Shown here: piece by piece, positions 6,677-14,956 of the stretch | Layout: each line of letters opens with the position of its first letter | Position numbering within the stretch: position 1 is the stretch's first letter | Assembly: GCA_023807065.1 (NCBI GenBank) | Contig: JAJJLU010004314.1 | Location: forward strand, 1-14,956 | Direction: 5' to 3' | DNA from: Isotricha intestinalis | Taxonomy: Eukaryota; Ciliophora; Litostomatea; Vestibuliferida; Isotrichidae | DNA: 14,956 bases | Program-made: the position numbers and the translations under genes | Notes under the pieces: generated by a model | Databases searched by the model: none | What the model saw: the letters and a program-made list of their open reading frames with translations, nothing else | What the model was told of the DNA's origin: nothing

Positions 6677-9600
6677 TTAGAAATCATCAAACCATTTTGT
6701 ATCCACAGAACTGTGAATATCTTGATGATTTTTATTACTAATTTTTAAAGTTTGCATTTGTATAGTTTCAAATTTTTCATTTTCCATAAATGAAATAAAA
6801 GGAGAATTAACGAGCATTAAGTTATCTACACTATCTCTATGATTTCTATGAGGTATATAAAAAGGTTTAATTTTCATTTTTTTTAAATCATCCCAGGGAA
6901 AATCTTTAAATAAATTTTCTTCTTGGACTTTTTCTAAAGAATTAATTCTTAAATTAGCCTTTTTACATAATAATCCATTAATTATATTTTTAATTTCAGT
7001 AGGAGCCTCATGTGGATAATCAGGATCTTTTTCAATAATTTCTTTATATATATCAAATAATTCAATTGCTTTATTTCCAAAAGGTAAAGTTCCGAAATAA
7101 ATATAAAATATACAAACTCCAATTGACCAGTAATCACAAGGAAAAGAATAACCTTTTCCTAATAAAATTTCAGGAGCTATAAAATTAGGTGTTCCTATTA
7201 CTGTTTCACTATAATTTTTTAATTTTCTTGAAGTCCCAAAATCTATTAATTTTAAATATCCTTTTGAATCTAACATTATATTACTTGGTTTTATATCTCT
7301 ATGTATTATTTTTCTTTTATTTAAATATGATATTATTTCAAATAAATTTGCTCCATAAAATTTTGTCTCGGTTAAATTTTCTTTAAATTTTCTTTTATCT
7401 AAATATTCACCAAAGTTTTTTCCAGGAATATATTCTTCAAGTAAAAAACACCAATTATTCACTTTTAAAGTTTTAACTAATTTAACAACAAAAGGATGAT
7501 CTAAACTTACCATTGTTTTTTTTTCATTAACTAAATTCTTAACTCCAGTTTTTTGTTTTTCTGCGGCTAATCTGGAAACTGCTTTAGCAGCATAAAAGCA
7601 TATTTTATTATGTACTAAACATACATTACCAAATCTTCCTCTTCCTAAATAAGAAATATAATATAAATCACTTAGTGAAATATCATTATCTTCTAAAAGC
7701 ATTTTTGATTTTAAATAATCATTAGCGTTTTGTTCTTTTAATAATTCAAAAAAATCATCTGAATTTATTAAATAACATATTGTATTTTCACAAGCTATAA
7801 AATTATTTATATTTGTTGTTTCATTTAATATTGATAATTCACCAAAACAATTTCCTTCATCATATACTCTTATTGTCTTTTGAGTTTGAGGATCTTTCAT
7901 TTTAACTCTTCCTTTAGTAATTAAATAAAAATATTGATTTTTATTTCCATTTTGAATCACAATATCTTTTTTTTTAAAAATTACTTTTTTTACTTTTTTT
8001 GTTAAAGAAAAAATATCTTTATCAGGCAAATCTTTTAAAATATGAACTTTTGTTAAATTATTATATGTTTCAAAAAGAGATTTATTGTGAGGAAAATTTT
8101 TACAAATTTTTTTCAAGCTTCTCCATGAACATTCAAATACTATTGTTGGAGTACTTTTTCCAAAAATATCATTATCTAAACTATAGAAAAAATATATTAT
8201 ATTAAAAAATTATTTTACTCTTCTGTTATATTTATAAAATGTTCTCCAATGATTTGTCCACCTGTTAATATGATTTTATTATTTTTTATTAATTCGCCAT
8301 ATAATAAAAGAAGTAATTTTTTATTCTCATATGTTGATTTTGAAATAATTAATTCATTTTTTTTATATTCATTTATATTAAAAGCATCAAATAATAATTG
8401 ATAATTTTCATTTGCTGTTGAAGGATTTATTAGAGAATTTATTAAACCTATTTTATTTATTTTATCTAAAAATAAATCAAATAATATTTTATATTTATAA
8501 TCTATTCCCATTGATTCAATAAATGATTTTTCTGGGATTAATAAAATATTTGTTTTATTACTTTTATTTATAATTTCAATTAATTCCTTATCATAAGGTT
8601 TAAAAAATGTAAATATTATACCTGCAAATGTTCCTTTTTCATAATTAATTGTATAATCACTTTCATTATACTTTTCTTCAATTTCTCCTTCAATAACATA
8701 AAAAATATCTTTATTACTTTTAAAAAAAGGATTTTTATTATTTTCTTTTTTATTTATATGTAATAATATATTTTCTTCATTTATTTCAAAAGCCCTTGAT
8801 AAATCAAATAAATTTTTTTTTTCATTTTCATCTATTTTTTTAAATAAATAAAAATGCGACAAAGAATCTATTTTCTTTTCAACAATTTCTTTTGAATTTA
8901 AATGATTATAATTATATAAATTATTTTTATTCATATTTAATAATTCATTGAAAATATCATAAGTTAAAGAATATAATTCAGTTTTTCCTTTTGTATAAGC
9001 ACTATAAGTCCTTTTATATTCATTATTTATTAAAGCTAATTCACCAAAAGACTCTCCTTGAGTTAAAGATATTTTTTTATCATTAAGATCATTTTTTAAG
9101 ATTACTTCTCCTGATTTAATTATAAAAAAAATTAAACCTTTTTCTCCTTTTTTAAAAATACAAGTATCATTTTCAATTTCTAAAATATTTATTATTCCAA
9201 TTAATTGTTTATGAAATTCATTATTAAAATCCATAAACATAAAATGATTTTTAAAAAAATTAAAAAGCATTTTTTCTTCTTTTCTTGTAATTTCACTTGT
9301 TGAATAAGAAAATGAACTTTTATTATTATCATCTTGATTTTTTGAATTATTTGAATTTTTAATATTTGGAATTTCTTGTTCATCACATGTTTCTTTATTA
9401 TTTTTTTCAGTTAATTTCCTTAACAATAAATTTCTTTTTGTTTGATTTGTTCTATTTGAATTAACATGAATTAAATTTTCATTTTTTTCATTATTTGTTT
9501 TAGATTTATTTAAATGATTTAATTTTTTATATTCTGTCCCAATTTTAATTAAAAGAGGAGTTAAGGAATTTGCACTTTCTAAATTAGTAAATTTAATTAA

Positions 9601-9792
9601 TTTTTTTGTATTCATTATTGTCTCAATTTTATTTTCTTTTTTGTTTTCTTCAGGTCTTTTATTGATATTGTTATTTATATTTGCTTTTGTTGTCTCATTT
9701 GGATTTACTACGAAATCACTTGATATTATAATATTTTTTTGATTACAAGTACATATGTTAGGACAATTTGGAAAACCTGCATTGTTACCCAT
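6677..9792 (-). CDS. cGMP-dependent protein kinase-like (PKG), two exons
   Basis: Exon 1 (9792-8219) and exon 2 (8180-6677) join across a 38-nt intron to give 1025 residues. The N-terminus MGNN with Cys 10, 14 and 16 fits myristoylation plus palmitoylation, so membrane attachment is likely. A disordered Asn/Lys linker leads to four cyclic-nucleotide-binding folds (about 176-285, 306-427, 434-549, 565-672) and an AGC kinase (about 698-953). Kinase residues present: GRGRFGNV loop (704-711), K724, E744, HRDIKPSN (D820), DFG (D838), T-loop T851 and APE (862). The C-terminus VDTKWFDDF resembles PKG tails. Known alveolate PKGs phosphorylate Ser/Thr when cGMP rises. Here only fold 1 keeps the phosphate-cassette Arg (FGELALINNEYKRT, R261), so regulation may be unusual, or the ligand may not be cGMP. 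Start ATG at 9790-9792; stop TAA. Confidence 0.88.
8181..8218 (-). other. 38-nt spliceosomal intron in the PKG-like gene
   Basis: On the minus strand the intron starts GTAAAATAAT and ends TTTTTTCTATAG. Removing it joins GA of exon 1 to T of exon 2 (codon GAT, Asp 525) and restores a single frame: NITE-D-LDNDIFGKST. Without removal, exon 1 stops at TAA (8215-8217), and exon 2's frame opens only after TAA at 8210-8212 with no ATG. The junction lies inside the third nucleotide-binding fold, whose C-terminal part (TIVFECSWRSLKK) is supplied by exon 2. That supports a single gene. Confidence 0.85.
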
Positions 9793-10557
9793 TCAATAAT
9801 TATTATTTATTTATAATTCAATAAAATTTTTTATTTAAGGTCTATTTAAAATAAATCTATAATTATATTTTTTATGAAAGAAAAAATAAAAAAATACTTA
9901 AGCTGTATTTTTAAATCTGATTTTTAATTATAGAAAGAATTATATTTTATTTTTTTCTTATTTTAAAAATGTTCTCTTTAGGTAGAAATAAACCTTTAAG
10001 AATAATATTTCTTTCTTCTTCAAATATTTATTTTTTTATAATAAATGATTTTTAATAGTTAAATTATTTTTTTTATAATATATTCATTTTTTTTAAATTA
10101 TAATCTAATATATTATTCAACTTTTATAACTTATAATCAATAACTGATTTCTTTGTGATTAAAAAAGATTTACATTTTCATAGATAATTAATAAATAAAA
10201 TTTATTTTTATTTAAATTAAAAAAAAATTAATCGGATAAAAGAAAATTAGGAAATGCTATTTTATTATATAATAATAAAAACAGTCATCAATTTATTAAA
10301 TTACATTTTTAAAGAGAATAAAAATTATAATAATTCTTTTTCAATTTATATAAATCTTTAAAAGTATTTAAAGATTTTTTTTATCCTCAAATTTCCTTCT
10401 ATATTTTTTATTTTCTCTTTCATTTAATGATTAAATAATTATTTATTTTATTAGAACATTTATTTTTTTTTAAGATTATAATAGTATATTTTTGTTTTAT
10501 ATTATTAAAATTTAAATATATATTACTATTTTATTTATTTATTGGTTTTACTAACAA
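9793..10557. promoter_or_regulatory. Divergent intergenic region (PKG-like / Asn-rich gene)
   Basis: These 765 nt separate divergent genes and should hold both promoters and 5' leaders. The most structured part is a hairpin with a T run at 10352-10382, listed separately. A slightly less AT-rich patch with CGGATAAAAG lies near 10234. I see no open frame, tRNA or recognisable snRNA. Confidence 0.45.
10352..10382 (+). repeat. Hairpin followed by a T8 run
   Basis: AAATCTTTAAA (10352-10362) and TTTAAAGATTT (10367-10377) form an 11-bp perfect stem with a 4-nt loop (AGTA). The second arm runs into eight Ts (10375-10382). The form is like an intrinsic or RNA polymerase III terminator, but no upstream RNA gene is recognised. 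Chance cannot be excluded. Confidence 0.3.
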
Positions 10558-11691
10558 ATGAAAGTAACAATGATTAATGCGTCAAACCAATTTGCAAATA
10601 TTTCTCAAATGCAACCATTTCCAAACAGAAGAAATAAAAAATATAAAACTTCCATGAATAAAAGTAATAAAAATGGCAAAACTACTTTATTAAAATCTAA
10701 AAACTTTTTAAATATTAATAATGAAGAAAATTCATATGAAAAAATATTAGAAAGAATAATGGATTATAATAAAGACAATAATAATATGTATATAAAAACA
10801 AAAAAAAAGGAAAGCCAAAATCTTAATATTAATGATTTAAATATGATTCAACCTGTACAAAAAAATAATAATATTAAATTAACAACCAAAAATATCATTA
10901 AGATTAATCCATATAGTAATAAAAATAGGAAAAAAAAAGAAAGTTTAACAAATATTAATAAAACAACTAAAATAAATTTTGATAAAATTAATATTGATAT
11001 TGACCAGAATAATAATTACAATTTAAGTGAAATTAATACTAATAAAGAAAGTTTAGAAAATGACAAAAATATGGATGAAAAAAATATTCTATCTATTAAA
11101 GAAAAAGTTAAAATAAAAAATCAACCTGAAATGAATAAAGGTATTAAAAATGAAACTGTAAATAATAATATAAAAATAATATCTAATAGTAATAGTAATA
11201 ATAACAAAGAAATAAAAGAAAAAACAAATAATAAAATTTTAAATTTTGAAAATAAAGGTGAAGAAAAAGGAAATAATAATAGTGAATCAAATGAATCTAA
11301 TAAATCTTCAATTGAAAATACTAATAATAAAAATTTAAATCAAAATAATGATGATAAAGATGATAATTTAAATAATAACACAAATAATAATAGTAAAAGT
11401 AGTAAAAGCAATAATAATCATAATAATAATAACAATAATAGTAACGATAATAATATTAAAGAAGAAAATAAAAATGTTTATTCAACACCAAAAAAAAATT
11501 ATTTAAATTCAAGTCATCAAATTGAAGAAGAAAATGAAAATAAAAGTTCAACTAGTAAAATACATTTTCGTTCACTTTCAAATACAGAAAATAAAAATAT
11601 TAGTTCTATAAATAAAGAAAATAATTTAAATTTTCATCAATTTAATTTTTCAATTTATTCTATGAAAAAAGCGAAATTTTGTTGTTTTTAA
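10558..11691 (+). CDS. Asn/Lys-rich low-complexity protein, unknown function
   Basis: A 377-residue protein that is almost wholly made of Asn, Lys, Ser, Glu and Ile and is predicted to be disordered. I recognise no domain. The N-terminus (about 1-35, ISQMQPFPNRRNKKYKTSM) and the C-terminus are the only parts of mixed composition. It ends KKAKFCCF after a short hydrophobic/aromatic stretch (LNFHQFNFSIYSM); the basic-Cys-Cys ending could be lipidated, but it does not match a standard CaaX box. An Asn-rich tract at about 272-300 is encoded by AAT/AAC repeats. The start ATG has the A-rich context seen at neighbouring genes; the stop is TAA. It lies 107 nt upstream of the calpain gene on the same strand. 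The long open frame, despite many TAA-like trinucleotides in other frames, supports a real gene. Function unknown. Confidence 0.7.
   Translation: MKVTMINASNQFANISQMQPFPNRRNKKYKTSMNKSNKNGKTTLLKSKNFLNINNEENSYEKILERIMDYNKDNNNMYIKTKKKESQNLNINDLNMIQPVQKNNNIKLTTKNIIKINPYSNKNRKKKESLTNINKTTKINFDKINIDIDQNNNYNLSEINTNKESLENDKNMDEKNILSIKEKVKIKNQPEMNKGIKNETVNNNIKIISNSNSNNNKEIKEKTNNKILNFENKGEEKGNNNSESNESNKSSIENTNNKNLNQNNDDKDDNLNNNTNNNSKSSKSNNNHNNNNNNSNDNNIKEENKNVYSTPKKNYLNSSHQIEEENENKSSTSKIHFRSLSNTENKNISSINKENNLNFHQFNFSIYSMKKAKFCCF
11371..11457 (+). repeat. AAT/AAC microsatellite coding poly-Asn
   Basis: An imperfect trinucleotide repeat of AAT with AAC, AGT, AAA and CAT interruptions, in frame with the surrounding gene. 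It encodes an Asn/Ser-rich tract and is likely to vary in length between strains. Confidence 0.8.
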
Positions 11692-11798
11692 ATTGACAAA
11701 TAAAATATAATTTTTTTTAATTAATATATAAATTAGAATAATACAATAAGTTTATATTATAAAACAATTTAAAATTTTAAAAATAAAATTTAAAAATA

Positions 11799-14330
11799 AT
11801 GAGTAAAAGAAATTCATCTTTAAAAGCTTTAATAAATCAATATAAAGAATTTCAAAACGAAGAAAAAAAAATTTTTAAAGATAATTTATTTCCTCCAGAC
11901 AATTCAAGTATATTTAGTTCAAATCCATTATATAAAAATAGAAATCCAAAAACTCCTCAATCATTTTTCCCTATAGAAGAAACATTTTTAATTTCTCAAT
12001 TTTCATGTTTACCAAAAGACAAAAAATTTTCATGGTCAAAATTATCAAATTTAAATTTAGAATATAATATTATTAAAAATAATGGATTATTAAGTTTATC
12101 AGAAGATATTATTCCAGGAGAAATTGGAAATTGTTATTTTACTTCAGCAATAAAATTTTTAAGTGAAGTTCCATCAAGAATATCAAATATAATTAAACAA
12201 AAAGAAAAAAATGAAAATCAATTTTTTGAAGGAAATGTTTATATTCATGGAATAGAAACAAAAATAATAATAGATGATTATTTTCCTTATGATATTGAAA
12301 ATAATAAATTTAATTTTTGTCAAATTAATGAAAGAACAAAAAATATTTGGCCAATGATTTTAGAAAAAATATGGGCAAAAATTAATTCTTCTTATGAAGA
12401 TACTATTAGTGGTTGTATAAGTGATGCTTTTGAATTTTTAACTCCTTGTCCAATAAAGAAATATTATCATGATATTCAATATGATAATTTATTTACTAAA
12501 ATTTCAAAAGCAATTGATGAAAAATATATAATTTGTTGTGATATTACAAGTTCAAATGATAATATTTTATTAAGAAAATTAGGTGTAATAAGTAATCATG
12601 CTTATAAAATATTATCTCATGGGACAATAAGAAATTCAAAAGGTAAAACTTATAATTTATTAAAGATTTATAATCCTTTTCATACAACTACTTGGACTGG
12701 AAATTGGTCTCCTTATTCTTCTATTTGGACTAATGAATATATGAAACATTTAAAATATAATCCTGATAAAGAAAAAAATGTTTATTGGATTGAAATGAGT
12801 GATTATTTAAAATTTTATACTACTACTTATATATGCTTTTATCAAGATGATTGTAATTATATTTCTAAAAAAATACCAATTGGAGGTATTAATAATATAT
12901 TCACTTGTGCTATAATTAATATTAAAGATAGTTCTATTCCAGTTAATCAAATTATTGTTAATAATCAAAGTAATGTAAGTACTGAATCTAATAATAGTAA
13001 AAATGGGAAAGGGAATATTAATTCTAAAATCAGTTATTTTATTGTCAATTTAAAAAATAAGAGATTTATGAATAATTATAAAAAAAAAGAAGATTATGAA
13101 AATTTATTTGTCAATGTTACATTAGTTAAAAAAGAAAATGATAATTTTAAATATATTGATAGTGTTTGTGGAAGAGAAGAAAGAATTTTTATTCCAGTTA
13201 ATGATATAAGTGAAGGAGAATATATTATTTCTATTAATTTCCCTTATTTAAATAATAATATATATGAAATAGGAAAACAATTTACAATAAATCCTTCAAG
13301 ACCAAATTCTATTACAATTGGGTTTTATTCTTATTTAGATTTAAATAATGTTTCAATTGAAGAATATTCATCAGATAAATTTGATAAAATTATAATAAAA
13401 AATATATATGAAAAAGCAAAATTAAATTCACATTTATATTATTTTGATAAAGAAAAAGAAAATGAAACTTTAAGAAGTATAAATTTTGAAAATGAAAAAG
13501 GAGCATTTGGGTATCTTGTTTTAGATAATAAAAGTGATGCTTCTTTATTTGAAAGTATTAATTTATGTGAATATGAAAATGTAAATTTAATCTCATTTGT
13601 TTTAACTCCAAATAAAAAGTCAAAAGATAAAAATTCAGAAAATAAAAATTTAATCGAAACACAAGATAACTTAATAGATGATATCAACACTAGAAAATTT
13701 ATTGAAATATTATCACAAAATAAATTTATAAATCAATTTGAAGAAACAAAAATAACTCCAATCAATTATCCTAACAATAAAATATCTTTAAGTCAAGAAA
13801 ATCCTTTTGAAATTTTATTACAAATTGGAAGTAAAAATACTTGTATTTTAATATTCGAAAAATGTGATGAATACGCAGCAATTGATATAAGAAGTCAAAT
13901 TACTTTTAGATATCCTTTATATGTTATTTTAAAAGAAACAAAAACTAATTCTTCTAAAAGTAGATTAAAATATAATAATAATGATATTGAAATATATGAA
14001 TGTATTATTGAACATAGTTCAGGAGTGGTTTTTTATTATAAAAATAAAACTAGAGATATGAGCGTTAGAATTATTATTAATTTTAAAGAAATGAAAAATT
14101 TGAAATTTGGTTTTATAAGTGATATGCTTTTTGGAAAAAATGAAAATATAAATGAAAAGTCAAATGAAATTTCTTTATGTGTTGATCCTAATGAAAATAA
14201 ATTTATTGAAATGAGATCAATAAATATATTTGAAAGTTTTAATTATAATTTTTCAATGAATTATTTTATTTTTTATTCTAAATCAAAAAAATTATTTCAA
14301 GGAATGTTAATGGAAAAAAATAAAAATTAA
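11799..14330 (+). CDS. Calpain-family cysteine protease (C2 family)
   Basis: An 843-residue calpain-like protease. The papain-fold catalytic core covers about 60-345. The triad is present: C112 in GEIGNCYFTSAIKFLSE, H267 in ISNHAYKIL and N292 in KIYNPFHTTTWTGNWS. It should therefore cleave proteins, in classical members with calcium control. Differences from typical calpains are Tyr for Trp after the Cys (GNCYF), NPFH for NPWG and Thr for Glu in TTTWTGNW. After the core come beta-rich segments (about 345-520: NVTLVKKEN, ...IFIPVNDISEGEYIISI) that resemble the calpain C2-like domain III; the remaining 320 residues may hold one or more further diverged copies. No EF-hands or transmembrane helices are seen, so it is a non-classical calpain, probably cytosolic. 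Start ATG at 11799; stop TAA; no intron seen. Confidence 0.87.
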   Translation: MSKRNSSLKALINQYKEFQNEEKKIFKDNLFPPDNSSIFSSNPLYKNRNPKTPQSFFPIEETFLISQFSCLPKDKKFSWSKLSNLNLEYNIIKNNGLLSLSEDIIPGEIGNCYFTSAIKFLSEVPSRISNIIKQKEKNENQFFEGNVYIHGIETKIIIDDYFPYDIENNKFNFCQINERTKNIWPMILEKIWAKINSSYEDTISGCISDAFEFLTPCPIKKYYHDIQYDNLFTKISKAIDEKYIICCDITSSNDNILLRKLGVISNHAYKILSHGTIRNSKGKTYNLLKIYNPFHTTTWTGNWSPYSSIWTNEYMKHLKYNPDKEKNVYWIEMSDYLKFYTTTYICFYQDDCNYISKKIPIGGINNIFTCAIINIKDSSIPVNQIIVNNQSNVSTESNNSKNGKGNINSKISYFIVNLKNKRFMNNYKKKEDYENLFVNVTLVKKENDNFKYIDSVCGREERIFIPVNDISEGEYIISINFPYLNNNIYEIGKQFTINPSRPNSITIGFYSYLDLNNVSIEEYSSDKFDKIIIKNIYEKAKLNSHLYYFDKEKENETLRSINFENEKGAFGYLVLDNKSDASLFESINLCEYENVNLISFVLTPNKKSKDKNSENKNLIETQDNLIDDINTRKFIEILSQNKFINQFEETKITPINYPNNKISLSQENPFEILLQIGSKNTCILIFEKCDEYAAIDIRSQITFRYPLYVILKETKTNSSKSRLKYNNNDIEIYECIIEHSSGVVFYYKNKTRDMSVRIIINFKEMKNLKFGFISDMLFGKNENINEKSNEISLCVDPNENKFIEMRSINIFESFNYNFSMNYFIFYSKSKKLFQGMLMEKNKN

Positions 14331-14612
14331 GTAAACAATTAAAATAAGATATTATATTTTAATCAATATAATTGTAATATAAATAAAAAAACAATGTTTT
14401 TATACATAAAACATTTATTATAATTAAATGAAAAATTTATCTTTGAAATTAATTAAAGAAATAGATTAATATTAGAATATTTATTGATAATTAATTTATT
14501 ATATAAAATTACATTCAATTTTTGAATAAATAATTTTATAAATATTTTATGAATAAGAATGAATAAATTATTTTGTTGATTGTCAATTTTAATCTTTGAA
14601 GAAATAATTTAG
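14331..14612. other. AT-rich region downstream of the calpain gene
   Basis: No open frame of note. It should contain the calpain polyadenylation site and possibly the start region of the gene at the right edge. A short frame from ATG at 14559 meets TGA after six codons and TAG at 14610-14612, directly before the open frame listed next. Confidence 0.4.
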
Positions 14613-14956
14613 AAAAAGAAAAAAACAATTAATGAAACAAATAATAATATTGTTCTTCAAAATATAAAATTAAAAAAAGAATATAATATATTAATTCATA
14701 AAAATAAGTCAAAAGAATAAAAATGTTCACTAATAATAAATCACATAATATTCAAATGAATTATTTAGATTATTTAATGATAGAAGATTAATTTCATTAA
14801 GAGAGAAAACTTTAAACAATAATATTTTTGTAATTCATTTTATTGGAAAAAAATTATTAAATTTAATTAAAGAAAAATCTATTAATAAAAATTTATGTGT
14901 TTGTATTTATTTAGATGTTATTACTTATAATAATGTTGCTAAAGAATTTTATAAAA
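14613..14956 (+). CDS. Partial gene or remnant at the right edge, unknown product
   Basis: Two coding-like open frames lie in series. The first, 14613-14717, reads NETNNNIVLQNIKLKKEYNI and stops at TAA (14718-14720). The second is open from 14749 past the window end and includes LFNDRRLISLREKTLNNNIF and LCVCIYLDVITYNNVAKEFY. A candidate intron from GT at 14708 to AG at 14768 (61 nt) would join them in frame (HKNK-LFND), but its donor GTCAAA differs from the GTAAAA of the supported intron. A second ATG frame from 14723 (MFTNNKSHNIQMNYL) overlaps and stops at 14789-14791. No start ATG can be chosen. It may be a gene with an unseen first exon or a decayed copy. No family recognised. Confidence 0.35.

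Noticed and set aside
6677..8116. A separate kinase gene starting at 8116
   Set aside because: The first codon there is TTG, not ATG, and the frame is open upstream to 8209. Splicing the 38-nt intron gives a continuous PKG-like protein.
11371..11457. AAT-rich tract as a CRISPR or mobile-element repeat
   Set aside because: It is an in-frame trinucleotide microsatellite encoding Asn; there are no spacers or terminal repeats.
10558..11691. Dictyostelid origin, suggested by poly-Asn tracts
   Set aside because: The kinase layout with acylated N-terminus and four nucleotide-binding folds, and the very short intron, fit alveolates better. Not fully excluded.
14575..14612. A 38-nt GT...AG segment as an intron after ATG 14559
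   Set aside because: The length matches the PKG intron, but splicing creates TAA at the junction.

Overview
The window is nuclear DNA from a unicellular eukaryote. It is extremely AT-rich, with most G and C inside genes. The genes are monocistronic and lie on both strands. They encode eukaryote-only families: a Rab GTPase, a cyclin, a cyclic-nucleotide-regulated AGC kinase, a calpain, a C2H2 zinc-finger protein and a Derlin/rhomboid-like membrane protein. The kinase has an N-terminal Met-Gly, four tandem cyclic-nucleotide-binding folds and a C-terminal kinase, which is the layout of alveolate (ciliate and apicomplexan) PKG. All intact genes stop at TAA or TAG, Trp is TGG and Gln is CAA/CAG, so the common ciliate reassignment of TAA/TAG to Gln is absent. 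With one 38-nt intron, this suggests an alveolate, perhaps a ciliate that kept the standard stop codons. The lineage is an inference and is not proven.

Layout. Positions 1-1304 hold no intact gene, but two stretches look like decayed coding sequence: 485-845 on + and 897-1149 on -. They are followed by a Rab GTPase (-, 1305-1994), a zinc-finger protein (-, 2345-3415), a divergent intergenic region, a six-helix Derlin/rhomboid-like protein (+, 4171-5049) and an A/B-type cyclin (+, 5174-6475). The PKG-like kinase gene (-, 6677-9792) converges on the cyclin. Its sequence appears as two adjacent open frames that join in frame across an intron at 8181-8218, giving 1025 residues. A second divergent intergenic region leads to an Asn/Lys-rich protein of unknown function (+, 10558-11691) and a calpain-family protease (+, 11799-14330) with Cys, His and Asn all present. 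The right edge (14613-14956) has coding-like open frames that run off the window.

The genes do not form one pathway. Themes are signalling and trafficking (PKG, Rab), ER membrane biology (Derlin-like), cell cycle (cyclin) and regulated proteolysis (calpain). The most interesting item is the kinase: only its first nucleotide-binding fold keeps the phosphate-contacting Arg, and an ungapped alignment puts Glu at the gatekeeper position. I found no CRISPR array, tRNA, rRNA or recognisable transposon.
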